This document shows positions 10,520 to 23,190 of a DNA stretch of 64,000 nt, one piece after another. The notes under the pieces were generated by a model. The model had not been told where the DNA came from, did not search any database, and worked only from the letters and a program-made list of their open reading frames with translations. Numbering within the stretch: the first letter of the stretch is position 1; every line of letters starts with the position of its first letter. The stretch spans positions 51,061-115,060 of the forward strand of contig JAVTVY010025166.1 of assembly GCA_036873755.1 (NCBI GenBank). The letters are read 5' to 3'. A program made the translations under genes and the position numbers. Source of the DNA: Hanleya hanleyi (lineage: Eukaryota > Mollusca > Polyplacophora > Lepidopleurida > Hanleyidae).

Positions 10520-11847
10520 CTTTTAACAAAGGAAAGTATACATTGTGCCTGTTGAGAATATATAACAATGCTTGAAAAATAGGGAATTATTTAACCGAAA
10601 CAAAGCCATGAGGGTTGAAAACCAATCAGTCATAATTTATATTTTGGTCAGATGAAACGAATATGGTTATATTGACATAATTGTTAGATAACACGAAGAA
10701 AATCAACTGTTCGAAGTATCATACTGTTAGGGAAGGGACACCTTGCATCAGTATACGAAACCGTCCCTCTTGAAGTGCACTAGTTTGGTGAGAAATTTCT
10801 TTCTTCAGAAATCGCTCAAACTTGTATGAACAAATAGACAACAAAGTTCAATGTCATTTTGCGAAAAACGGATTTCTTGGTATACATAGGAATCGTTTAA
10901 TGAGCAGGCTAAATATGCTAATCAGTCTAATTTTCTTGTCGTCCTTGACGTGGAAATTCCCATCATTACAAAAAGATGATTACGTTAACCAAAATCACCC
11001 CAGTATTTCTTTGATGAGGATACTACATTCTATTATGACGAATATTTGGTTAACTCAATCATCTTTTTGTGAAGTCAATAACGGAAAACGTGATTGTAAA
11101 ATAGATTCAGTTCTTATGTGAAGCTTACTGAATTTGTGTTTGCTGTTTAGCTCAGTGGTGAGTTACTGGAATTGTAATGTAAAGTTCTGCCGCTGTTGTG
11201 AGTTAGAAACACAGCGGAGTACTTTATATTTTTTCTTCAGTACAAATGAACAATACGATGGATATAATATATGTATATAGTGCTGCTATTTTTTCTAAAT
11301 TGAAACGTTAATAAATATATGATAGGTATCGGGCTTACTGTTTTCATATAATCGAATCCGCTTTTCTCTGAAACATTAGACAGGAGAATACATTTCTTAA
11401 TGTTTCGTGCTGGTAGAAAATATAAGGTTGCACCAAACGGCCGACTCCGATGATGAGAGATGGGAAGTTATCGGTAAGCATACATCGAAGTTCGTCTACA
11501 ACTTTCAAAAGAACGAAACTATTTACGTTCATATTTATTTTGTAACGGCTGCTGAGAACCTCTTAATGAGCCAATTTCTTCAGATAGTGTATACATCAAA
11601 TACTTGGGTTAGACTGGCCGAACTTAGGGCTGGCCAAGCTGTTTTAAAACTGTTGACGTGGCATAAATCGGGACTGGGAAGGCCCTGACGTCATCCTACT
11701 GTCCCACGGCTGACCACTGCTGAACTGCCCAGGGTGATCATCGTTTATTATCCATGTGACGAAGTTTAACGATCTCATGCATTTCAAAGGGATAGATTCG
11801 TATCGTGATGCAAGGGACAATTCATTGTGATTAACACTACCAGACCT
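10520..11847. other. Intron of the EGF-FReD gene, unique part
   Basis: Part of the 2665-bp intron 10520-13184. Several open frames (for example 10822-11121 and 11407-11688 on the plus strand) have no recognisable domain and are probably chance. Confidence 0.45.
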
Positions 11848-12301
11848 GGTGGCCATTATGACCCTCCTACCAAACTCTCTTTGACATTTTAGTTTATCAT
11901 ATTGAGGTCATTTTAAGACTACTTGCATAACCGCTTCAGTAAATCCAAGATGGCGGCCACACTCAAGAAATGATGTTTTCGCCATTTTTATTCAAAATGT
12001 CTACTTCTATTCGAGAAAAAGTGCGTATAAAAGTTTTTGTTTCACATCAGACAATTTTGTTTACTAATGTATCATGCAGTTTTGCAAGAAAAACAAATCT
12101 AAAAATCGATCAAAATGTCTTGTCACTGTGACGTCATCAAAGCGGCCATTTCGGACCTATTGCACTTCTGGTAGAGCTTGACTTAAGGGTATAGTGTGGT
12201 ACGTTTTAGCGCCCTAGCACAAGGGGTAAGAAAAAATATTCAGGGAGGGGTCCGGGCAGGCCTGGACAGGTCCCAAAATGCCCAGACCAGATATATTTAA
12301 G
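11848..12301 (+). mobile_element. TTAA-MITE family, truncated copy A
   Basis: Shares TTTATCATATTGAGGTCA, CCAAGATGGCGGCCA, TTTACTAATGTATCATGCAG, a CRE-like TGACGTCA at 12129-12136, and GTGTGGTACGTTTTAGC with the other copies. It ends at a degenerate version (CCAGATATATTTAAG) of the family terminus CCAGATAGGGTTAAG. The left terminus is not clear. Confidence 0.7.
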
Positions 12302-13184
12302 AATGTTTGTAGCCTTTCAAATTATGGAAGTGTAATGAAGCAATTTCTTGGATTAATGTATTCGCTTAAAATCTCTAATAACACATTTCTATCACTAGCA
12401 TACTCATTTTAGACAGTTCAAACTACACAGCAGTTTTTGTATTTCTATTTTTCCGCCAAAAATTGATAAATGAGACACCGATTCATTACTAACCCATGCT
12501 CCTCGTTCTTTGCGAAACAAATAACATCAACATGAATACGGTGAAGTATGAAGTCAAAATTGTTTCGTTCCTATCTAGGCTAGGGGATCAACCCCCACCT
12601 CTCTACCCCCCCACCTTTCGGGAAATGTTCTCTCGTGCTACAGGACGGAGAAAAATGGAGAGGTGAATCTTTCTGATATCGTAGCTTATCATATTGGGAT
12701 AATCGTGAGCCCATGGCCTAGAGTAGGCGATGTTCACGACAAAATAGTATTCAAGCTCATTTTCGGTGTCTGCATTTTCAGAGCAATTTCATGGATTCTT
12801 CGGAAATTTTATTCGTCATACTCCGCCATTTAACTCGCTGATCTATTTGTTGAAATATACTAGGAAAGGTTTATAGTAAACGTACAGGTAATGCTATTTT
12901 CCATTTCAAGAAATAATATAATTTGGATAATATCGATGCAGCGTAAATTTGAGTATTCAAGTCAGATAGTAACAAGTTCATTATTCATTCTCGCATTGAT
13001 ATGGGTGCTCATTCGATTAAAATGTCGGTTTTGTGGGGTATATTGAGAGAGTTTCGTTGAGCTACAGGTAACGATACTCCTTATATTCTCACCTACATTT
13101 ATTTTGGAAAAATATTTTGCATACATGGTCAAGAAGTATTGATCTTACTGTCGTTGTCGTTAAAATTGAGAAGATTACACTCAC
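12302..13184. other. Intron sequence without recognisable features
   Basis: AT-rich sequence in the second-last intron of the EGF-FReD gene. I see no exon or repeat other than short C-rich runs near 12590-12615. Confidence 0.4.
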
Positions 13185-13445
13185 AATCCATCTGTCGCAT
13201 TGCCTTGGAAGCTCCCTAGATGTAAACGATACTTGGCGTTCTCGTCTTCCACGTGAAAGTTTTGGTATTCGGCATGAGTTCGAGATCCATTCGCATCCTC
13301 CATGTCTATTCTCAGTACAAATTGCCCTTGAGAGGTGAAAGCCGCCAATTTTTCGTTACCCCACCAGAAATTACCAGATTTATTACCAAATCCAAGCTTG
13401 TATTCACTCCAAGTTCTGTTGAAATCCACAGAAGTACTCACCCTC
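13185..13445 (-). CDS. EGF-FReD gene, middle fibrinogen-domain exon
   Basis: A 261-nt exon between an acceptor (CATTACAG) and a consensus donor (GTGAGT). It starts by completing an Arg codon split after VFQ and ends two bases into a Leu codon. It encodes VDFNRTWSEYKLGFGNKSG, then FWWGNEKL, then FVLRIDMEDANGSRTHAEYQ and YRLHLGSFQGNATDG. These are the conserved central FReD segments (F..W..Y..GFG, FW.GN, L.I.. and Y.L..G...G..). Phases match both neighbouring exons exactly. There are two possible N-glycosylation sites (NRT, NKS), and further ones at NGS and NAT. Confidence 0.92.
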
Positions 13446-13854
13446 CTGTAATGAGACATTGATTTCATCACTCGAATGATTGAGCTAACAACATCGCGAT
13501 GATAAAGACCTCACATGAACAAATCTGCTATATTATATCACCCTTTAATCCCCTCCACCAAAGAAAAAAGATAAGGGGGGGGGGAGGGGGGTGGCTTAGG
13601 GCTGTTTGTCCCAATACTGGGAGCAGTCTGGGAGTCAGGGTCCAGTTTTGGTGGAAAAGTTCACCACACTTCCACCTGTACCATGACTTGATATGACTAT
13701 TGGGGGTATAAACTATAGAGTGGATGTAGAGTTCCAAAATGTACGAAATGTACCACTGAAAACATTCATTTTTATTTCATTGCCAAAATGGGGGTAGGCG
13801 TATTGCGTTTTTATTATTGGTGTAATATGTCAACACCTCATAGTTTGTTCAATT
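13446..13854. other. Start of an 18-kb intron
   Basis: First part, in plus coordinates, of the 18,004-bp intron 13446-31449. It contains a G-rich run near 13575-13592 and no coding signal. Confidence 0.45.
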
Positions 13855-15363
13855 TTAACCCTACCAGGCACTGGGAAACCATTTTAGCCCCTTGCCAGAC
13901 TTTCTACGCTATCTCCGGAACGACAAAGCATTGAGAGCTAACATGCCAGTCCATGGATCAGAGTCGAAACTGGTACCACCTGAGGTGGCAAATTCTAGCA
14001 ATGTATCTTGAAGAGGTATATGTCTGTAGATGTTATCCATATGTGATAACCGTTGCAGATCGGTAGCTTAAGGGTAGTATACCACGCCTTTTCAATCCTA
14101 CCCCTTTCCCTGTTCTAAATCCAAACTTGAGGGGTTGGGTATGGTCCCTCGGATATTTGTCTTACGATTCCCTCTAGAGATCTAAATCTTCGCACACGTC
14201 GAACATAGGTGCTCTTCTATTGAAACAAGCAAACATCATGTCACATAATCATTTGGTGACGTTACAGTGACGTAATACCCAGTGAGCCATTTATTGTCTC
14301 TTTTTGTCCATTTTCAATTTTTTTTCTTCAAATTCTGCTGGTACCACTTGGCATGGCAGATTCGAATCATGTTCACTGAAGAGGTATTTTTATGTAGATG
14401 TTACCCATATGCGATAACAGTTGCAGATCGGCAACTTATGGGTAGTTATAGCATACTTTGGAAACCCTACTCTGCTCCCATTCTGAACCAAAATATAGAG
14501 GGTGGGTTATGGTTCCTCGAAAATGTTTATCATTCTTGCTGCTAGAGGGCTGAAATTATCCACACACTACATTTAGGTCCTTATTTATAGAAACCAATAA
14601 ACATAAATTAACAAAATCTCACCATAAAACATAAAATCAGTTTTGCCGCCCTTTTAGTCTATTTTCAATTAGATCTCTAGAGGGAATCGTAATAATATTT
14701 TCAATACATTCTTACTATTTAGTTGATACCATGTGAGGTAGCAGATGGTATTATTATGTAGTTGCTACCCACAGGTTATATCCTTTGAAGATCAGTAGCT
14801 TAACTGGGCTTTTTGGGACGTATCCTGGCCTGTGGGGGGGGGAGCGAAATGGCCCCCTAATTATTTTTCTTACCCCTTGAGCTAGGAGGCTGAAACTTAC
14901 CACACTATACCCTTGGGTCAACCTCTACCAGAAAATGTAAAAACATCCAAGATAGACGCTTTGATGACGTCACAGTGACGTCATTTTCAAAAACGGCATT
15001 TTTTGGTCGGATTTTCCGAATTTTTTATTTATGCAATTTCTCCGCAAAAACTGCATGATAAATTAGTAAATATTAATGTGATGTAAAATAAAATAATTTT
15101 TGCTCACTTTTCATCGCGAAAAAGCAGACATTTTGAAGAAATATGACAAAAACATTACTTTTCTGGTACCCCACGTAACCGGCATTTTGAATTTCACCAT
15201 AATCCTCTGCTCGGGGGATTATGCAAGTAAGCTCAAAATGACCCCAATATGATAAACTATAAAGTCAAGGCGTTTCAGCTCTCTATTTGTTGTCGTTCCG
15301 GAGATAGCGCAGAAAGTTTGGTATTGGGTCATTTCACCCCCCTCCCAGGCCAGATAGGGTTAA
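13855..15363. mobile_element. TTAA-MITE family, composite copy B
   Basis: Bounded by TTAA at 13855-13858 and 15360-15363, with inverted ends CCCTACCAGGC and GGCCAGATAGGG. Both ends carry inverted copies of TCTCCGGAACGACAA next to GAGAGCT, so the element has long terminal inverted repeats. Inside are about three diverged direct units of roughly 350-390 bp, starting near 13973, 14338 and 14727. Each has a GTACCAC/GGCAGAT block, then TAGATGTTATCCATATG and GCAGATCGGTAGCTTA. A double CRE motif lies at 14965-14983. TTAA targets with CCC-starting ends are typical of piggyBac-type elements. No transposase is present. Confidence 0.75.
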
Positions 15364-16814
15364 GGGCAATTATAGCTCGTTTTATGAAACCTGACCTTAT
15401 CATTACTCTGGGCCAAACGTTGGGGGTGGCAGGGTATGATCAACCAGATATTTTCTTTAAACCTATATCTAAAGAGGTAAACGATTACACCCTATACATT
15501 CTAGTTCTATGCTATTATAAAATGCTAAATAAAATCATAAAACGTTTAATTACATTATCGTATCTCGCCAGCGTAAACCATATATGCATGTCTTTTATCT
15601 CTTTCATTATAAGTATGTGTGAACTAAAGGTGTTATTCACTATTTTAGGGTAAATGAGGACAGTTATATTGAAATGATAATATCTCATCGAATAGATAAT
15701 AGTAGGTTCTTCGATGCAAAAACATGCCACACGATAGGAGAGCGAGGCAAATTTAACTCATGGTAGTGTTGCGTAAAACTGGACTGTCGATCGAGTTTTA
15801 CTATTTTGTGTTGACAATTTCTACTCGACATGGGGTACATTTCCTGTACAACATGTATCATGATTGCTGAATGTCCACCCCAAATACAATATCTAGCCCC
15901 AGTATGAGAAGTTGAATGTGTGTTAAGAACGGATCCAGAATCTTGTTGGCAGGAGTAGAATATCGAATATGTGGCAGGAGTAGAGTGCTAACATCAGCGT
16001 GGGCGATTGGAAGCACAGGTGATGTATGGGTCAAGTTTTCAACGTAGATGAACCCAGGTTACTTTACCACCGCGTTTCGGTGTGGTATTAAATAGGATAC
16101 AGCAGCGGATGGAAGGGACAAAGGAACTGTATAAGGTTTAACCACCAAAGCCACAACGAATTCAAATCTTGAGACTGTTCTGTTCTATTCTGTTCAATTT
16201 AATAAAATGCGTCTGACCGGTTTTCTCAGGAGGAAATCGTTTCTAACCATAATTGCATGGTATGTGAGGTAAAATGGATATCGTATCATATTATCGACAA
16301 TTGTCAACAGTAATGATGAGGCTGTACGGAGATTTTAGTATACGACCAATATGAACGTTCAACCAGATTTGATGATATAAAAAGGAACATCCTGATATCT
16401 ATAATTTCATATATAGCTGTATGTTGTAGGCCTAACCCCCAGAATACAGGTTTGTGTTGGTCTTTGTTCTCTGTTCTTTTGTTCCTCGGTGTCGCCGGGC
16501 AACTCGCAAGACTTGGAACTGGGCTATTGTTCTGCCTAGACTTAGGGTTCTCTTGAAGAGAGAGTGTATTGTTTAGTAACACTGGATGTAGTATACACCT
16601 TTAGAGTATGGCTCCCTCGGGGGTAGTCAATGTGTACTCTGTGGGAGAGCACGCTGTTGAGGTGTGTGCGTGTCACTCTTTGTAACTGTAGTGAGACACC
16701 CTTGTGGGACTTTGATTTTTTTTTACTATGGCGTTCAGACAGTTTGATAGACCACTGAGCCTAAAAATCATAGCCTACAGAACGCTAATGCGATTGATAT
16801 ATATCACGCAATGA
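15364..16814. other. Intron sequence, no recognisable feature
   Basis: The frames at 15249-15653 and 16304-16582 have no recognisable motifs. I see no repeat shared with other parts of the window. Confidence 0.4.
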
Positions 16815-16920
16815 AATTACAAGCGTCTAGTCCGTCATTCATAATCCAGCCGTCGTCCATTAGAGAATATCCGCGTCCATAATCCAAAGACCTATTCCAT
16901 ATTCCATATAACAGTATTAG
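16815..16920 (-). repeat. Dispersed repeat family R1, partial reverse copy
   Basis: Begins ATTACAAGCGTCTAGTCC and runs through CCATATTCCATATAACAGT, a reverse copy of the end of R1. It is cut at about 16920, where the LINE sequence begins. Confidence 0.7.
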
Positions 16921-17048
16921 CTGTTGGATCAGGACGGTCAGTCCTTACAAGTCTGGTACAGTTATCAGATACCCTGTGGAACGTAACTTGAATTCTGTCT
17001 TCATATTATGCACAGTTTACATAACTTCTTCTGGTATTCTCCGTCTTA

Positions 17049-18020
17049 GTGAACTTCAGAATCTTTAACGATCAGCTCCCGAAACCTTGTTTATTGATGG
17101 GTGATTTTAACGGCCGTAATATCCTCTGGGATAATGAAGACAATTGTAAAAGTAAAATTCTTGAAAATTTTATATCAAGTAATTATTTGTGTATTTTTAA
17201 TGATGGTTCTTATACACATTTGTCCTCAGCTCATGGAACCTATTCAGCATTAGGTATCTCACTTTGCGACCTTCCTATTCTTGACGAATTTTCTTGGTCT
17301 GTTCATGATGACCTTGATCACTTTTCCACTGTCTTAAAATATGTTCGTTCAGCTGATGACCCCCATTCCACAAGGTATAATCTCAAGACAGCAAACTGCC
17401 CCATATTTGAAAAGCTTTGTTCACAAAAACTACAAGCAGTCTCTTTCGCTGATGTTCCAGGTCCTATACAGTTATTCTCAGATATGCTGATACAAATCGC
17501 AAACCAAACCATTCCCACATCTTCAGGAGTTGCACATATTAAGAAACCTTGGTGTAATGATCACTGTAAAGAAGCACGAAAATTTAGGAAGAAAGCTGAA
17601 GGATATTTCCGCCGACATCCTAATCCTGAAAATTTGAAAGATCTCAGAGTTACAAGAGCTAAAGCTCGTAGAACCATGAAACAGAATAAACGTGATTCTT
17701 GGAAACACTATGTTTCTAACATCAATACACATACTCCTATAACAAAAGTTTGGAATATGATCCAAAGAATAAAGGGTAAAAGCTCCAAGTCCAACGTTCA
17801 TCATCTCAACGATGGAAACCAGGTGATTACTGACAGAGTAGAAATTGCAAATAGATTAGGCGAAACAATTGCCAAAAATTCTTCGTCAGAAAATTATGTA
17901 ACCAAATTTCAAAGTTTCCAAATAAGAAAAGAGACAAATGAAATTAAATTCCCCTCCGGTAACCATGAAGGCTACAACGCTATGTTTACAATTGAAGAAC
18001 TTCAAGCTTTTCTCACGTAA
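17049..18020 (+). pseudogene. LINE ORF2 fragment: endonuclease C-terminal half and linker
   Basis: 323 codons are open. LLMGDFNGRNILWDNED is the catalytic GDFN region of an AP endonuclease. SVHDDLDHFSTVL is the downstream SDH-type motif, here with a changed residue before H. A basic linker, RAKARRTMKQNKRDSWK, leads toward the RT. Sequence upstream of this ATG (from about 16925) continues the endonuclease in another frame, so the ATG is not the original start. The frame ends at a TAA (18018-18020), after which the same frame reads on for another 137 codons. Confidence 0.85.
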
Positions 18021-19457
18021 GCTAACGATTCTGCTACAGGCCCTGATAATATTCATTATCACCTTTTGAAAGATCTACCCGAATCTTCTCTAGAAATCCT
18101 ATTACGCATATTCAACAGGCTTTGGACAAGAGAAGACTTTCCATCGTCATGGCATAATGCCATAGTTATACCAGTACCAAAGCCTGGCCGTTACCATACA
18201 GACCCTGGTAATTATCGTCCGATTTCACTGACTAGCTGTGCTTGCAAAACAATGGAACGCATGATAAATGATCGCCTTGTTTGGTACCTGAAAACTGAAA
18301 AGAAACTTACTAATATTCAAGCTGGTTTTCGTAAAAATAGAAGTGCCAATGATCATTTAGTCAGATTAGATTCGTATGTCAAGAATGCTTTCTTCAAGAA
18401 TGAACATGTGGTGTCTATCTTTTTGATTTAGAAAAGGCCCATAATACTGCATGTAAATACGGGATTCTGAAAGATCTTCAAAATATGGGATTAAAAAGCC
18501 GTTTACCCGTTTTGATTTCCAACTTTTTGAATGACAGACAATTTCAAATTCGTTTGGGTACAACCATGTCTGATCATTTTGATCAGGACCAGGGTGTCCC
18601 ACATGGCAGTATTTTATCTACTACTCTGTTTAATATTAAGATCAACAGCTTGGCTGCAGTTCTGAATAAATCAATTGATGGTTTCACTCTTTGTAGACGA
18701 TTTCAACATATCGTGTAGTGGAAAAAGTATAAACAGTGTTCAGAGAACATTACAACTTTGTCTAAATAGAATTCAGAAATAATGTTTAGAAAATGGCTTC
18801 AAATTCTCCAGAGCTAGGACAAATTGTATACACTTTTGCAGCAAATTTTTCCAGCACAAAGATCCAGTACTTACATTAGATGGAACTGAAATCAAAGTGG
18901 TAAAAGAGGGCAAATTCTTAGGCATATTGTTTGACCAACGACTAACATTCAAATCGCATAAAAATTGCTTGAAAGCCAAATGCACGAAAGCTCTAGATTT
19001 GATGAAGGTAGTTGCCAGCTATAAGTGGAGAGATCAGCAAACTCTTCTCCATTTATATAGATCACTTGTTTGTTCCAAACTTGATTATGGTTCAATTGTT
19101 TACAATGGTGCAAGCAAGTCAAACTTGGCAAAGCTAGGTCCTATTCTCCATCAAGGACTAAGACTCTGCCTCGGTGCGTTCAGAACATCACCGAAAGAAA
19201 GCTTGTATGCCGAAGCAGATGAATTTCCTTCAGAACTTCGAAAAATTAAACTATCGCGGCAATATATCAAAACATTGCGATCAAGCCACTCCAATCCTGC
19301 ATATGACTGTGTTTTCAACCCTCAATACGCGGATTTCTATTTAAAGAAACCCTCGATTATTCCAACTCTTCAAATTCGTATGAAACCACACGTGGTAGCA
19401 GCTGGTATTAAAGTTAGTCAAATTTTACCTAACGAGCTCTTGCCAACTCCATCATGA
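18021..19457 (+). pseudogene. LINE ORF2 fragment: reverse transcriptase
   Basis: Three pieces. The first, about 18021-18431, has ATGPDNIHYHLLK, then HNAIVIPVPKPG, NYRPISLTSC and LTNIQAGFRKNRS, which are RT motifs 1-2. A frameshift near 18425 leads to 18435-18718, with QGVPHGSILSTTLFNI. A further shift places the catalytic box as LFVDDFNIS (about 18692-18718). The last piece, 18897-19457, has KFLGILFDQRLTF and the thumb region, with LVCSKLDYGSIVYN. At least two frameshifts and one stop make it inactive. Confidence 0.85.
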
Positions 19458-20010
19458 CAGTTAGCCAAACCAGAAGTAGATATTTCACTGACGAAATATA
19501 AAAAGGCAGACACGAGCCAGCTCGTGTGTACACAATAATTTAGTATACTGAGAGAGAAATACAGATCATATCAGGCTATTTATACAGATGGTTCTAAAGA
19601 TGGTGAGAGAGAAGCATGCGCTACTATCTTCAGTTCCAAAACTAAAACCAATCGTCTACCAGGTAAAAGTTCCATATTCACTGCAGAGACAAAAGCTCTA
19701 TTATCGGCTTTAGAAGGTATTGGGTCCACTAGAAGGAAAAATGTCATATTCTCAGATTCACTATCATGTCTTCAAGTGATTAAAACTGAAAATTCAACTC
19801 ATCCCACCATCTTGAAAATTCTACAATTACATGACATTAGATTTGATCAACAGATAGATATTGTGTTTTGTGGGTGACTAGTCACGTTGACATCAAAGGC
19901 AATACTGAAGCTGATAAAATGCCTAAAGCAGCTGTCGATGAAGAGGTTGATCCTGTTGGAATCCATACAGCGATTTCAGACCATCTATCTGTACTATGTA
20001 AGAAAGCTGT
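19458..20010 (+). pseudogene. LINE ORF2 fragment: RNase H domain
   Basis: A broken RNase H: IYTDGSKDG (catalytic Asp) at about 19577-19605, SSIFTAETKALLSALE (catalytic Glu) near 19665-19720, FSDSLSCLQVI (catalytic Asp) near 19750-19785, then a frameshifted HVDIKGNTEAD (about 19888-19920). A stop lies near 19457. The 5'-truncated copy at 58.97 kb carries the same domain. Confidence 0.8.
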
Positions 20011-20500
20011 TTCAATCTTAATGGGATACTATGGATAATAACGAGTTCACGAGTTCAGAAAAAACTGTTGGTTATACTCATCTGAACAGCTAGAAACGTT
20101 TCGATCAGGCCATGAGTATACGATGTAGGATCGGTCATAAATGATTAACTCACGAATATTAACTAAAAAAGAGTCGGTCCTAAGGTGTACTCCATGCCAT
20201 GAAGATCTCACTGTGAAACATATTCTCATACACTGCATAGATTTTAAGATTTTAAGAGATACCTTTTTATGGAGCAGCTACGCTGGAATATCTTTTTAGC
20301 CGAGTAAAAGAACGTTGTATTTTGGATTATTTGAGAGAGATCGGTTTGTTGTACAAATTTTAATGTCTGTACCTGTTTTAACGCATTTAGTTTACTGAGT
20401 TGGTAACTTGAATACTTAGAATTTTGTTTGGTCGTCGCTATATATCTGAAATACTGCTGAACGCGACGTTAAACCTTAATTCTCTCTCTCTTTAATTTCA

Positions 20501-22094
20501 GCATCATTGGAAACGGTTGCCAATTTTCCTTGCATAAAATACTACCTTGCTATGCCTGTGTAGAAGTTTGTGTTATTAGTGTCTTGTGAGTAAGGGCTTT
20601 CGATTATTGATGCAGAATTGTCATAAGTGTCATACCTGAATGTATCACCATCACAAGAAAAGGTCATGACTGCATGCAGGAAAATGTGTAATTAGGGCAG
20701 GTTGATGATCCTGGAGTTTTACTGATGCGGGGAGCAATCGTCATTTATATAATGGAATATGGTTATCTGGAGAGCTAAACCTTTCACAGACTTGATTTCA
20801 AAGGATTTAGCTCCATTCCACTTCTGAACAGCATTTCCAAACTGCCTGGTCATCCATGTGCCTAATTTTAAGGCAAATGATTTAATCATAATGGCATATG
20901 GTCAGTTAGTTTGAGTCGAAGTTATATAATTTTAAATAAACATTGTCATCGAACTATCCGTCTCTGCAGCTGACGATGTAGGCATACTCTCTACATCGAC
21001 GCTGAAATTTTTCATGTTCCACTACAGATATTAGCAGGATATATGACACTCCCTTTCAGCAACCATCCCAGTCGAGTGTGACCTCAGCCTGTTAGTCCAG
21101 TTTCTGGTTTGCAGCACTTCACTATCGAGTATCGGCATCAATCCGATGAAGTTACCACGTATGCATGGTTCCCTTAACATATTCGTTTTCAATCGGACAA
21201 AAGTTATACATCCAGGTGCGAATCATCATCGCGAATTCCATGGCCTACCTTAACACTCATTAAACGAATTGACATTCATTTAAACAGCTAATTATGGAGT
21301 GGTTTTGTGGCGCTTCTGTTTGGTTGAGATCTCGAATGACGCACTCTGGCATTCTGTCCTCAGCGCCGGACCCCTGTGACCTTTGATCAAAGCGAATCAC
21401 TTGATTGGCTGACAGAGTAGTCGACGTCATCAATGAATTATTTACATTCGACAAAGCCGTTTGCCGGGGCTTCCGACGGTAGAAGAGATAAGGGGAGGGT
21501 AGCGGAGGTGAAATCACCAAGGAATCACCTCGTTGGTTTCCTGGATATCTTGTCACCATCAGATTCCTTATTAGGTCTATCATGTGTGTTTTGAGACGAT
21601 GTGAATACTCTCACGTTATTGGTGGTATTGGATTTTCTGCATTTCTATCTTTTGCAATCTCTGAAAGAAGCCATTGGGCATGCATTTGTGCAGCTCCCAG
21701 CAGGCAGCAGCTTTCACGAGATAATGCCCAGACCCAAAGTGGCATCAGTATTTTCTGAAAAGCTCTAAAAGGGCAATGTTTATGCATTTTAAGAAGTAAA
21801 CATCGCATTTCAAATACAGATATCTAACACATATGGCCATCTCTAGCTATGAAACAAATTTGCAGTTGGCAACACAGAGTGGATTATCCGTTCATCACGT
21901 TTGCATGACTGAAGCATACAATTTGCTGGGGTACCACGTTGACCAAGCTCGATTAGCAAACACTCGGTGACCAAGATGGCAAGAAACGGTAATGTCTTAA
22001 AAACGATGCAAATTTCAAGATGGCCAATATTAGCTCATCATAAAGGGTGACAATATGTATTTGTAAATTGAGTTTGTACTTGTACTCATCAAGG
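20501..22094. other. Intron sequence without recognisable gene
   Basis: Nothing coding. About 20505-20610 is faintly similar to R1 (GCATCATTGGAAACGGTTG and similar). The frames at 21260-21583 and 21611-21808 look accidental. Confidence 0.35.
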
Positions 22095-22635
22095 TTAACC
22101 CTACCTGGCCTGGGGGGGGGGCATTTTCCGCCCCCTCTGTTGGTTTTTTGCTCCTATCTCCGGAACGACAAAAAATGAGAGCTGAAACTTTTTAGATTAT
22201 CATATTAGGGTCAATTGGAGCAAAGGATCATGGGTAAATTCAAAATGGCGGCCATGTGGGGTACCAGAAAAATGATGTTTTCGTCACATTTCTTCAAAAT
22301 TTTTGCTTTTCTGTAAGGAAAAGTGGGTAAAACCTATTTTATTTCATATCAGATTATTATTTACTAATTTATCATGCAGTTTTTGCGAAGAAAAACCAGA
22401 AATAAAAAACTGGAAAATTCTGACTGAAAAATCTTCCAAAATGCTCATTTTGAAATTGACGCACAGTGACGTCATCATGGTGGCCATCTCACCGAAAGAT
22501 ATAGTGTGGTAAGTTTCAGCCCTCTAGCTTTAGCGATAGCGTAAATATATAGGGGGGGCATTTTCGACCCCCCCCCTTCTCCCCCCCCCCTCAGGCTGCG
22601 ATACACCCCAAATCGCGCAGGCCAGAAAGGGTTAA
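22095..22635 (+). mobile_element. TTAA-MITE family, complete copy C (541 bp)
   Basis: The clearest copy. TTAA at 22095-22098 and 22632-22635 flank CCCTACCTGGCCTG and its inverted partner CAGGCCAGAAAGGG. The interior has TCTCCGGAACGACAA, CAAAATGGCGGCCATG, TTTACTAATTTATCATGCAG, a CRE box TGACGTCA (22467-22474) and GTGTGGTAAGTTTCAGCC. It contains a long G-run and a long C-run. The size and ends suggest a piggyBac-type MITE. Confidence 0.85.
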
Positions 22636-23190
22636 GGATGTCCGCTGGTGGTAAATCAAAGTAATTAACTTTTTGAATAATGTGTGTTGTTGCATTCAGA
22701 ATTGTGTAATATGAGGAAAAACAAAGAAAAAAATATAGGTTGGTGTGCATTTTTTAGCTGTAGGCAACGTTAAGTGGACTGACCCATGCTCAATTTGATA
22801 ACCCAGAAAGCATAGGAAATAGCCCTAGTTTTGAAGCATATTCATGAAAAATTCATATAAATAGTATTTAACTTTTTCTTATATTCTAACTGTTTGCAGA
22901 TAATCACAATGTCTATCAAAATTTAGCAAATTGGATGGATGTTGGTGTGCAAAATTCTTGGCTAGAAGGCTTTTAAAGGAAATCCCCATCTCTTAACCTA
23001 GGGAAGGGAGACAACCCAATAGAAAAACAGGCAAAATGGCTGCCAAAGTCAAAAACCATCAGCAGACATCCTTAATTGCAATTATAACGAAATGGCAGAC
23101 ATCTAAAGTCTGGTCGCTGTTAGCTACTCTTTGGCCACTTGCGCTCTTCATAGAAACACAACAGGATTTACCACTTCATTTGGTCCAAGT
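22636..23190. other. Intron sequence, no recognisable feature
   Basis: AT-rich. The terminal motif TTAAGGATGTC at 22632 and ACATCCTTAATTG at about 23065-23075 are inverted matches, which may mark another small insertion. No coding signal. Confidence 0.3.

Larger units (their letters stand above)
16921..20500 (+). mobile_element. Broken LINE with endonuclease, RT and RNase H (I/Nimb-like)
   Basis: A 5'-truncated non-LTR retrotransposon. In order it has the last half of an AP-type endonuclease, reverse transcriptase, RNase H, and a 3' end GCTGAACGCGACGTTAAACC followed by TTAATTCTCTCTCTC. The RNase H domain after RT points to the I superfamily (I, Nimb, Ingi and relatives). Several stops and frameshifts make it inactive. 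The same 3' tail occurs near 4.6 kb and 60.16 kb, so the family has at least three copies in the window. Confidence 0.85.

Noticed and set aside
15249..15653. A 134-codon plus-strand gene
   Set aside because: Its start lies inside MITE copy B and the rest is AT-driven hydrophobic residues without motif.
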